A stretch of DNA of 59,433 nt from assembly GCA_900290365.1 (NCBI GenBank), contig OMOE01000099.1:1-59433 (forward strand), written 5' to 3'. The notes under the pieces are model-generated. The model was not told the origin of the DNA and did not search any database. It was given only the letters and a program-made list of their open reading frames with translations. The number at the start of each line of letters is the position of its first letter. Position 1 is the stretch's first letter. A program made the position numbers and the translations under genes. Origin of the DNA: Syntrophobacter sp. SbD1 (GTDB taxonomy: Bacteria > Desulfobacterota > Syntrophobacteria > Syntrophobacterales > Syntrophobacteraceae). Below are positions 26,481-34,163 of this stretch, piece by piece.

Positions 26481-29327
26481 CTAAACGGTCACATCTTCAA
26501 TGGAGAGGAGAATAGTGCCTGGACGCTCCCCCTCCCCCTGAATCATGCTGGCATTGAAGATCATCTTTTTAAAGCCGATTTCCGGAAAATCGTACTCGAC
26601 CTCAAAGTCTTCAACAGAGCCGGTATTGGCTATGATTTGCTCCAGCAGTTCTCGAAGTCTCTGGATATTCCATTGGCCGTTTCCCAGATCGTAGATTCGC
26701 TTGTTCTCCGTTTCGCCGCGTGTCGTCCCGAACTTGCGGCAGAATTGGGCGTTTGCGGAGATTACGTAAAGATTCGGGTCGAGAACAAGCAGAGGAACGC
26801 GCACGGTCTCCACGATTTTTTCGGCGAAGTTTTTCGCCGCGCGCATCTCATCGAGTGTCCGCTTGCGGTCCGTGATGTCTGTGAAGGTGATCACCACCCC
26901 GTCTATTACGTTTTCTTTCGTCCGGTAGGGCAGAATGCGCATTAATAACCATCTGCCCTCTCCGGCCATCACCTCGGTCTCCTTTGCCTGGAGGGTATCG
27001 AGGACCATCTGCGCGTCCTTATACAGATTCGGGTACGATATTTTGGTGGTCAAATCCTGGATGGGTCTTCCCACGTCGGCAGGGATGAGGCTAAAAAGTT
27101 TCGTCATGGAGGGGGTAAAACGCTTGATCCCAAGGCGGGCATTAAGAAAGATGGTCCCGATTTCCGTACTCGCAAGAAGATTATTGACGTCGTTATCAAG
27201 ATCGAACATCTCATCGATTTTGGCTTGGAGCTCGGAGTTAACCGTAACCAACTCTTCGTTGGTGGACTGCAACTCCTCATTGGTCGACTTGAGTTCCTCA
27301 TTGGCTGCTTCTTGCCCTTCGATTGTAGCCTGGAGGCTCTCACGGGTAGCTTGTAGTTCCCTCTCGATATCCGCGACGCACGAATCGGTCTCCTCGCCGG
27401 ACTTTTTCGTCCTGCGTTTATCTGAGTACGGTCTGTCGATAAATACCAGGAGAACCAGCTTCTGAGTATCTGAGGGCATCTGTAGGGGGCGAATGGTGAC
27501 ATCGACCGCTCTTGCGCGCCCTTCATGCTTTGTCCGTAATCCACGAAGAACCGAAGGCGCCCCATCCCTGATCGCTTTGAGGATTGCCGTCGGCAGCCGC
27601 AGACGGAACGGATCGGGGACAATCCTGAGAATATTGGAACTGGGTTCCCCTTTGGGATAGAGAAGGTACCTGTCGGTCGGTCCTCGGGAATAGATCACAT
27701 CCAGTTTTTCGTTAATGAGGACGCTGGCCGGTGCATAATCGTCCTGTACGATTTTTTCCACAAACTCCCTGACGCTTGCCACTTCGATCTCACGCCTTTC
27801 CCGGGTTGCCCGGCCGGTGCCGATGTACTTACCCGGAGGTAAGGCAGGGGCGGCTTGCCGGGTGTGAAGCCTCTTTGACCTAAAGATCTTTGCCTTTGCA
27901 TCAACGGTTGAGAAAAGGTTGGAGAATTGCCCGATCGATTCCGCTGACCCAAGAAAAAGGTACCCGTTGTCACTCAAACTAAAATGGAAAAGTTCCATTA
28001 TCTTCTCTTGCAGTGGCGTGTCCATGTAGATCAGGACATTTCTGCAACTGATCAGGTCCAGCCTGGAAAACGGAGGATCGGCTACGAGGTCCTGGACCGC
28101 AAAAACGATAGAATCGCGAATGACTTTCTTTAGTCCGTAGCCCCCGTTCTTCCTGGTGAAGAAACGCTCCAGGCGTTCCGGCGAAACCTCTGAGGCGATT
28201 GCTTCGAGGTATTCGGCAGACCGCGCGCGCTGGATAGCCTCAGGGTCCACATCGGTTGCAAACACTTGAAAAGGGATGTGTCTGTCAAGTTTATCCATCG
28301 CTTCCATAAAGAGCATGGAAATAGACAGGGCTTCCTCTCCGGTGGCGCATCCCGGCACCCAGACGCGCACCTGTGATTCATCCCGATGGTTGGCAAGGAT
28401 TTGAGGAATCACTTTGGCAGCCAGAACTTCAAAGGCTGACTGGTCTCTGAAAAAACTAGTCACCAGGATTAGCAACTCTTTAAAGAGTCTATATATTTCG
28501 GCATGGTTCTCCCGGAGATAGCGGTGGTAGTCCGCCACGTGTTCGATCTTGTGCACAGCCATGCGGCGCCTGATTCTACGGTGGATGGTGCTCTGTTTGT
28601 ATCCCGAGAAATCCCTGCCCGTGACGGAACGAATAAGCATCAAGACCTTCTGCACGTAACCGGCGAATTGCTTCTCCTCTGTCGGGAGATTTCCGGAAGG
28701 TTTGAGGTAAGGTTGCTCTGCATAGCTCAGCAACTCCCGAGGGATTTTTTCAACGGGCAGAATGTGGTCCGCAAGACCGGCCAATATGGCGCTCCTTGGC
28801 ATTCCATCATATTTTGCACTCTCCGGGTCCTGCACAATTGTCATCCCCCCGGACTCCTTAATTGCTTTGAGCCCCAGGGTGCCGTCACTGCCGGTGCCTG
28901 AGAGAATGACGCATAGGGCTCTTTCGCCCAGGTCCTGTGCAAGAGAGCGCAGGAAATGATCGATGGGGAGGGTGATCCCTCGTATTTTAACCGGGTCTGT
29001 CATCTGAAAGACCCCGTTGAAGATGCCGACGTCCTTTCCGGCGGGATTTAGATAGACGCGGTTTGGTTCGACCCTCATCTCGTCTTCCGCGTTCACAACC
29101 TCCATTTGCGTGTGCTTTTGCAGGATAGCCCCCAGCATGCTCTTCCCTGTGGGGTTCAAGTGCTGGATGACCACGAAGGCCATGCCGGAGTCAGGCGGCA
29201 TGTGGTTGAAAAAACCCTGAAGCGCTTCGAGCCCGCCGGCTGAAGCCCCAAGAGCGACGATAGGGAAGGATTTCTCCGCAGTCTCGCTTTCGGATGGTGG
29301 TTGCGTATTCAACTCTTTCACTTTCAT
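26481..29327 (-). CDS. CheB-CheR-PAS fusion protein, copy 1
   Basis: A 948-residue fusion. Residues about 20-195 are a CheB-type methylesterase with its Ser-His-Asp set (GASAGG, VIQHL, GTGSDG) but no receiver domain. Residues about 215-480 are a CheR-type methyltransferase (STIHRRIRRRMAVH, TSFFRD, VWVPGCATGEEALS, DLISCRNVLIYM). About 640-715 is a coiled coil of NEEL-type heptads (EELKSTNEELQSTNEEL), then two PAS domains (about 725-830 and 840-948). There is no kinase. In chemotaxis CheB and CheR remove and add receptor methyl groups; fused forms with PAS exist widely but their targets are poorly known. The start at 29327 follows a GGGAAG ribosome site. A homologous copy lies 53 bases upstream. 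Confidence 0.9.
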   Translation of the reverse strand: MKVKELNTQPPSESETAEKSFPIVALGASAGGLEALQGFFNHMPPDSGMAFVVIQHLNPTGKSMLGAILQKHTQMEVVNAEDEMRVEPNRVYLNPAGKDVGIFNGVFQMTDPVKIRGITLPIDHFLRSLAQDLGERALCVILSGTGSDGTLGLKAIKESGGMTIVQDPESAKYDGMPRSAILAGLADHILPVEKIPRELLSYAEQPYLKPSGNLPTEEKQFAGYVQKVLMLIRSVTGRDFSGYKQSTIHRRIRRRMAVHKIEHVADYHRYLRENHAEIYRLFKELLILVTSFFRDQSAFEVLAAKVIPQILANHRDESQVRVWVPGCATGEEALSISMLFMEAMDKLDRHIPFQVFATDVDPEAIQRARSAEYLEAIASEVSPERLERFFTRKNGGYGLKKVIRDSIVFAVQDLVADPPFSRLDLISCRNVLIYMDTPLQEKIMELFHFSLSDNGYLFLGSAESIGQFSNLFSTVDAKAKIFRSKRLHTRQAAPALPPGKYIGTGRATRERREIEVASVREFVEKIVQDDYAPASVLINEKLDVIYSRGPTDRYLLYPKGEPSSNILRIVPDPFRLRLPTAILKAIRDGAPSVLRGLRTKHEGRARAVDVTIRPLQMPSDTQKLVLLVFIDRPYSDKRRTKKSGEETDSCVADIERELQATRESLQATIEGQEAANEELKSTNEELQSTNEELVTVNSELQAKIDEMFDLDNDVNNLLASTEIGTIFLNARLGIKRFTPSMTKLFSLIPADVGRPIQDLTTKISYPNLYKDAQMVLDTLQAKETEVMAGEGRWLLMRILPYRTKENVIDGVVITFTDITDRKRTLDEMRAAKNFAEKIVETVRVPLLVLDPNLYVISANAQFCRKFGTTRGETENKRIYDLGNGQWNIQRLRELLEQIIANTGSVEDFEVEYDFPEIGFKKMIFNASMIQGEGERPGTILLSIEDVTV

Positions 29328-29380
29328 CCTGCTTCCCTCATCGATAACCCACATTAAGAAAGCTCAGACGCTTATCTGCC

Positions 29381-32296
29381 TCAATCTGTCCTGTCGGTAA
29401 TGTCCTCAATAGCGAGCAGAATAAGGTCGGGATTTCCACTCTCCCGCCTCATAATCCGGGCGTTAAGAACCATTTTCCTATGGCCGATATGCGGGAAGTC
29501 GTGCTCCACCAGGAAATCATTGAACGAAAAACTCTCTGGAATAATTTGTTCGAGAAGTTCCCGAAGTCTCGGGATGTTCCAATGGTCTTCGCAAAGGCTG
29601 AAAAAGTGTTCCCCATCGATCTTCTCGCAGGTAGTCTCAAAAATCCTGTAGAAAGCCCTGTTGGCCGATACGACCTGGAGGTTCCCGTCGAGCACGAGCA
29701 GCGCCTCCCGTATCGTGTCTGTGATGTTTTCAGCAAGAGATCCGGCATCGTTTGCAATCTTTTCCGCCTTTTTAACACCAGTAATGTCGACAAACGAAAC
29801 AACAACACCGTCAATCAGATTGTCCACGGTTCTATACGGGAGCATGCGAATGGAAAACCAGGCCCCCTCCTTGCTCTGCACCTCGGCTTCTCTTTGCTGC
29901 AACGTCCTCAGCACCTCCCTGGCGCTGGCCGAAAGATCATAGTCTGCAAACTTTGACGTGATATCGCTTATCGGCCGCCCGACATCGGAGGGGATAAGAT
30001 TGAAGACACCGGTCATAGCTGGAGTGAAGCGTCGAATATTTAACCGGCTATCAAGAAAGACCGTTCCGATTGCAGTGGAGACAAGCAGATTTTCCATGTC
30101 GCTGCTGAGGTCCGAGAGCTGCATGACCTTTCCCTGGAGTTCCGAATTCATAATCACCAACTCCTCCCTTGAGGTTTCCAGCTCTTCGTTCGCACTCATT
30201 AATTCCTCATTGGCGGACTGGCTCTCCTCGCTTGTGGACCTAAGCTCCTCGTTTGCAGTCTCAAGTTCCTCGATAGTGGCCTGGAGGTACTCCCTGGTCG
30301 CATAAAGGTCATTTTCAAGGCTCCGTATGCGCGAGTCAGCCTCCGGGCACACGGCGGAGTCCTCGTTTCGTCCGGCAGCTTTCTCCGAATAGGGCTTTTC
30401 ATCGAATACGACCATGATCAGATCCTGCATAAGGCTCGGCTCCCTTACAGGCTGTACGATCACATCCACACTGAGAACCCCGCCGCCGTCCCGGGCTATC
30501 TGCACCCCCTCACAGACGACAGTAGTCTTTTGCCGGAAGGCTTTGTCGATGGCTGAGGTCAGCTTGGCCTGCAAGTCCCTGCGGGCCATCTTCAAAACAT
30601 TGGATGTCATCTCTCCGCCGGGCTGGACCAGATACTTGTGGGTTGCTCCATGAAAGTAGAGAGTGTTGTAATTCTCATCGACGAAGACACAGGCAGGGAC
30701 ATACTGCGCAATGAGCCGTTTTTCGGCCATTTCGCGGATAGCGAGTTCACTTACTGCTGCCATCCTTTCCTTTCGTAGGTCAGGGAGAGTGACGCCGACT
30801 TGCGAAGGTGGTTGAAACGGGGCGGAAATGATCTGCCTGACTGCCCCTTTGCGCTGATATATTTTGCATCTGGCATCGAGGGGCGAAAAGAGATTGCTGA
30901 ACGTGCCGATACCCTCCGAAGATCCTACGAACAGGTATCCGTCCTGCCTCAGGGAATAGTAGAAAGTCGAAAAGACTTTCTGCTGCAGGGTTGTATCCAG
31001 GTAGATTAACAGATTCCTGCAACTGATGAGGTCAATCCTGGAAAACGGCGGATCTGAAAGGAGGTTTTGAACGGCGTAGACGATCATCTCACGGATCTTT
31101 TTGGATACTTTGTACTCTTTATCTTCCTTTTGAAAATACTTTTGGAGCAACTGTTCCGGGACATCGGCGGCGATGCTTTCCGGGTATTTGCCCGCGCGGG
31201 CAAACTCCACTGCCTCCGGGTCCACGTCCGTGGCAAAGAGCTGGACGTCGAGAGGCATGTCCATCTCATGTGCTTCGGCCAGGAGCATGGCGATAGAAAG
31301 GGCTTCCTCACCGGTTGAACAGCCCGGCACCCAGATGCGCAAAGGAGAATTTGCCTGCTTTTGCTCCAGCAGGAGAGGGATGATTTTTGTCTCCAAAACT
31401 GCAAAGGCCTGAGGGTCCCTGAAGAAACTGGTCACTCCGATGAGCAGGTCCTTAAAGAGTAACTGCGCTTCGTTCTGCCGGTCCTGGAGAAACCGGAAGT
31501 AGGCAATCATTTGTTCCAGTTGATGCAACGCCATGCGTCGTTGAATTCGTCGAAGAATGGTCGATTCCTTGTAATGAGTGAAATCCACGCCTGCACGGGC
31601 GCGAAGCAGCATGATAATCTTATTGAAAGCGCCCGCCTCCGTTTCTTCGAGACGGTTGCTCTCAGCGCGGGTCCTCATGTATGGCTGTTGCACATACCGG
31701 CTCAGTTCTTCAGGCATTTTTTCAACCGGCAATACCAAATCCACAAGGCCTGTCTCAATGGCGCTTTGAGGCATTCCGGCATATTTTGCCTGATTCTCTT
31801 CCTGGGCCACTGCCATGCCGCCTTTTTCCTTGATTGCCCTCAGACCCAGAGACCCGTCCGAACCGGTCCCGGAGAGAATGACGCAAATGGCTTTTTCTCC
31901 CACAGCTTCAGCAAGCGTGCGGAAGAAGTAATCGATGGGCAACCGCAATCCCTCGCCCGGTGCTGGCTCTATAAGGTGGAAAATGGAATCGAGGAGAGCT
32001 ACTTCCTTCTCCGGTGGATTGAGATAGACACGGTTGGGTTCGATCCTCATCCCATCCTCAATCTGGACGACCTTCATAGGCGTTGACCTCTGAAGGATTT
32101 CGGCCATCAGGCTCTTGTGTTTTGGGCTAAGATGCTGGATGACAACAAAAGCCATCCCCGGCTCTGGCGGCGTGTGGGCCATGAAAGCTTCGAGCGCTTC
32201 CAGACCGCCGGCGGATGCTCCTATGCCGACTATGGGAAAATCCATCATCGCATTTTCTTTCGGGCTGATTTCCTTTGGCGGGGCCGGATCGATCAT
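29381..32296 (-). CDS. CheB-CheR-PAS fusion protein, copy 2
   Basis: A 971-residue paralogue of the downstream fusion with the same order: CheB methylesterase (GASAGG, VIQHL, GTGSDG), CheR methyltransferase (STILRRIQRRMALH, TSFFRD, IWVPGCSTGEEALS, DLISCRNLLIYL), a heptad-rich coiled coil of NEELxSxNEEL units, and two PAS domains ending IEDITDRTD. The ATG at 32296 has GAGGG seven bases upstream; a GTG at 32320 would add eight residues. Similar length and layout and the short gap to copy 1 imply an old tandem duplication; the sequences have diverged clearly. It is first of the four reverse-strand signalling genes. A fragment of a histidine kinase lies upstream on the other strand. Confidence 0.9.
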   Translation of the reverse strand: MIDPAPPKEISPKENAMMDFPIVGIGASAGGLEALEAFMAHTPPEPGMAFVVIQHLSPKHKSLMAEILQRSTPMKVVQIEDGMRIEPNRVYLNPPEKEVALLDSIFHLIEPAPGEGLRLPIDYFFRTLAEAVGEKAICVILSGTGSDGSLGLRAIKEKGGMAVAQEENQAKYAGMPQSAIETGLVDLVLPVEKMPEELSRYVQQPYMRTRAESNRLEETEAGAFNKIIMLLRARAGVDFTHYKESTILRRIQRRMALHQLEQMIAYFRFLQDRQNEAQLLFKDLLIGVTSFFRDPQAFAVLETKIIPLLLEQKQANSPLRIWVPGCSTGEEALSIAMLLAEAHEMDMPLDVQLFATDVDPEAVEFARAGKYPESIAADVPEQLLQKYFQKEDKEYKVSKKIREMIVYAVQNLLSDPPFSRIDLISCRNLLIYLDTTLQQKVFSTFYYSLRQDGYLFVGSSEGIGTFSNLFSPLDARCKIYQRKGAVRQIISAPFQPPSQVGVTLPDLRKERMAAVSELAIREMAEKRLIAQYVPACVFVDENYNTLYFHGATHKYLVQPGGEMTSNVLKMARRDLQAKLTSAIDKAFRQKTTVVCEGVQIARDGGGVLSVDVIVQPVREPSLMQDLIMVVFDEKPYSEKAAGRNEDSAVCPEADSRIRSLENDLYATREYLQATIEELETANEELRSTSEESQSANEELMSANEELETSREELVIMNSELQGKVMQLSDLSSDMENLLVSTAIGTVFLDSRLNIRRFTPAMTGVFNLIPSDVGRPISDITSKFADYDLSASAREVLRTLQQREAEVQSKEGAWFSIRMLPYRTVDNLIDGVVVSFVDITGVKKAEKIANDAGSLAENITDTIREALLVLDGNLQVVSANRAFYRIFETTCEKIDGEHFFSLCEDHWNIPRLRELLEQIIPESFSFNDFLVEHDFPHIGHRKMVLNARIMRRESGNPDLILLAIEDITDRTD

Positions 32297-32439
32297 GCCA
32301 TTTCCCTCTGGATGAGACACAATATAATGGTAATGGTAGTAGTTATCGCATGAATAGTGCGTCGTGTCTATTGCCGCTCAGTTCAAGGCCGGATCGTCAC
32401 TGTTCAAGCCAGGTACACTTCATATATTATAACACAATC

Positions 32440-32675
32440 AACAACTGGTATGCCTGGCGCGAGCTTGCTGAAGAAAGCCTAAAAATCAGCATGGAAAAGC
32501 TGGAATACAGCAGCCAGGAGCTTGAGTGCTTTGCCTTTTCCGCATCTTATCGAGAATGTCCTGAAGTTTCGCAGTGAGAGGAAACCGCCCATAAAAATCT
32601 TCGCAAAGATCGTTGATGACTCCGAGCGGAGCGGATTACGCAAGGGAAAGCAATACTTTGACATCTTCGTTGAAG
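32440..32675 (+). pseudogene. Histidine kinase remnant
   Basis: Kinase-like residues are readable in two frames. The first gives WRELAEESLKISMEKLEYSS and then QELECFAFSAS, the start of a phospho-His helix. The next frame gives FPHLIENVLKFRSERKPPIKIFAKI and a few more residues, which matches the N-box of the ATPase domain. The phospho-His site and about 100 residues between are missing, and the fragment ends at a piece of the double-hairpin repeat (about 32677). This is a decayed kinase, perhaps once part of the adjacent signalling block but on the opposite strand. Confidence 0.6.
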
Positions 32676-32676
32676 A

Positions 32677-32708
32677 GCGGGCGGGGATAAACCCCATAGG
32701 CGCTCAAA
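32677..32708 (+). repeat. Partial double-hairpin element
   Basis: Contains GGGCGGGGATAAACCCC, identical to the first hairpin of the element at 16184-16280, but lacks the second hairpin. It lies directly after the kinase remnant. Confidence 0.5.
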
Positions 32709-32749
32709 TAAGCTGTCTGAAAACGTTGCGTTTCAATTAAGAATGTATG

Positions 32750-33010
32750 TCACAGGTCGGTATTCCAGCCCTGAAAGGGCTGAATATTTTAGCCCAGGAT
32801 AAGCGAAGCGTCACCCTGGGTCAGGGGGGCACATAGATTTTTCCCCTGAAGGGGGTACATAAGTTCACATATCAAAATGCAAATCCGCACAGGATAATTT
32901 TTATGTAACCCTTTCAGGGTAAGGCGCGTTGCGGGCCCCACATGACCCAGGGTGGCGCTTTCGCTGACCCTGGGCTCGATTATGCAGCCCCGTTAGGGCA
33001 TTAACAAAGC
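32750..33010. repeat. Inverted-repeat cluster
   Basis: Left arm 32791-32826 (AGCCCAGGATAAGCGAAGCG and on to CACCCTGGGTCA) is complementary to 32943-32977 (TGACCCAGGGTGGCGCTTTC and on to CCTGGGCT). Smaller palindromes such as AGCCCTGAAAGGGCT (about 32768) and CCCTTTCAGGG lie around and between. This pattern is seen as a family of intergenic repeats in related genomes. No gene is visible. Confidence 0.55.
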
Positions 33011-33049
33011 ACTGGGCTTTGTCCCATCTTGCTCCTTATTTGATCGCCT

Positions 33050-33140
33050 ATGGGGATAAACCCCAGCCCTACGGCACAGTCACGCGGTTCTTTAGGGAGG
33101 GCTTTATGTCCTCCCTAAGCACCCGACTTGAACGCAAATT
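33050..33140 (+). repeat. Double-hairpin dispersed repeat, copy C
   Basis: It matches 16184-16280 in the same orientation: GGGGATAAACCCC, CCCTACGG, ACAGTCACGCGG, GGGAGGGCTTTATG and the end block GCACCCGACTTGAACGCAA. It lies 75 bases upstream of the promoter of the TetR gene. Confidence 0.75.
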
Positions 33141-33215
33141 GATATCAGTCCTCAGTCCTTTCTTTTTGCCTGCCTCCGGCTTCTACGAAAATTCCGGAAA
33201 AATTCCAAATTATTC

Positions 33216-33244
33216 TTGACATCCCAATTGGGAAAATGTATTTA
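33216..33244 (+). promoter_or_regulatory. Sigma-70 type promoter of the TetR/beta-oxidation operon
   Basis: TTGACA at 33216-33221 and TATTTA at 33239-33244 are separated by exactly 17 bases. The transcription start would fall inside the palindromic operator at 33246-33279, so repressor binding there would block initiation. Confidence 0.7.
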
Positions 33245-33245
33245 T

Positions 33246-33279
33246 TTCTATAATGAATGAACGTTCATTCATTATAGAA
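33246..33279. promoter_or_regulatory. 34-bp perfect palindromic operator
   Basis: A perfect palindrome centred between 33262 and 33263. Its core TGAATGAACGTTCATTCA closely resembles sites bound by FadR/PsrA-type TetR repressors of fatty-acid breakdown. It directly follows the -10 box and lies 116 bases before the TetR gene, which points to autoregulation and control of the whole operon. Acyl-CoA release of the repressor is expected from the family. Confidence 0.8.
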
Positions 33280-33394
33280 GGTGCGAGCAATCGCAAACGA
33301 CTGCACACAGGTTGGAATTGAGGGATAGGAAAGACTGGTGAATCTGGAGTTTGTTTGTAATTTCTGAATTCTTAAGTTCCGGTACGGAGTCGCC

Positions 33395-34090
33395 ATGCGC
33401 TTAAAAACACCCGATAAACGTCTGCGGATACTCGAATCCGCTGTCAAGGTATTTGCCAAGGAGGGCTTCTTCAAGGCCAGGGTCGCCCAAATAGCCGAAG
33501 ACGCGGGGCTCGCGCCCGGAACCGTATACCTCTACTTCAAAAATAAGGAAGACGTTCTCATTTCGATTTTTGAACAGAGAATGGCTGAAATAATCGCGAG
33601 GTTTCGCGCGGCCATCCTTGAAAAGGAAGATGCGCGGTCTCGCCTCGAATGTCTCGTGCGGATGCACCTGGCCGGGTTTCAGGCGGACCCGGACCTGGCG
33701 GCCTGCTTTCAGGTAGAACTGCGTCAAAGCAGTCGTTTCATGCGTGATGATCTCAAGGGCGGAGTAAAGCAGTACCTGGATCTGATCAGGGAGATCATAG
33801 AGCACGGCCGCCTTGATGGTTCGTTTCGAGAGGACCTCCCCCTGAGGCTGGTTACGCATCTTGTTTTCGGAACCCTCGACGAGGTGGTTTCGACCTGGGT
33901 GGTGTCCGGCATGAAATATAACCTGGTCTCCCTTGCGGCCCCTTTGATGGACCTGTTTACCAACGGCGTCGGTCTCACTTCGTTGGGGGCCGGCGAGTCA
34001 CGGGGCGAGGGTCATGTGTCGGCCTCACCTGGTTCGGGGTCTGCGGATCACGGGTTGAGAGTCATGAATGAACTGAAAACTAAAAACTGA
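33395..34090 (+). CDS. TetR/AcrR regulator, FadR-like, of beta-oxidation
   Basis: A 231-residue TetR repressor. The helix-turn-helix is near the N-terminus (RILESAVKVFAKEGFFKARVAQIAED, then GTVYLYFKNKEDVL). Residues about 50-200 form the ligand-binding bundle, with YLDLIREIIEHGRLDGSFR typical of fatty-acid-sensing FadR relatives. The last ~40 residues are a glycine/serine-rich tail not expected in the family. GGAG lies six bases before the ATG. The gene follows a 34-bp palindrome and promoter and precedes acyl-CoA dehydrogenase by 73 bases. It most likely represses the operon until long-chain acyl-CoA binds. Confidence 0.88.
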   Translation: MRLKTPDKRLRILESAVKVFAKEGFFKARVAQIAEDAGLAPGTVYLYFKNKEDVLISIFEQRMAEIIARFRAAILEKEDARSRLECLVRMHLAGFQADPDLAACFQVELRQSSRFMRDDLKGGVKQYLDLIREIIEHGRLDGSFREDLPLRLVTHLVFGTLDEVVSTWVVSGMKYNLVSLAAPLMDLFTNGVGLTSLGAGESRGEGHVSASPGSGSADHGLRVMNELKTKN

Positions 34091-34163
34091 AGACTGCGGG
34101 AATTGGGAGTTCTTTTTTAATTCCCAAATTCCTGAATTACGGTATCGAGGAAAGGAGATATGT

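Noticed and set aside
32750..33140. CRISPR-like repeats
   Set aside because: The repeats are inverted and irregular, with no evenly spaced unique spacers and no cas genes.
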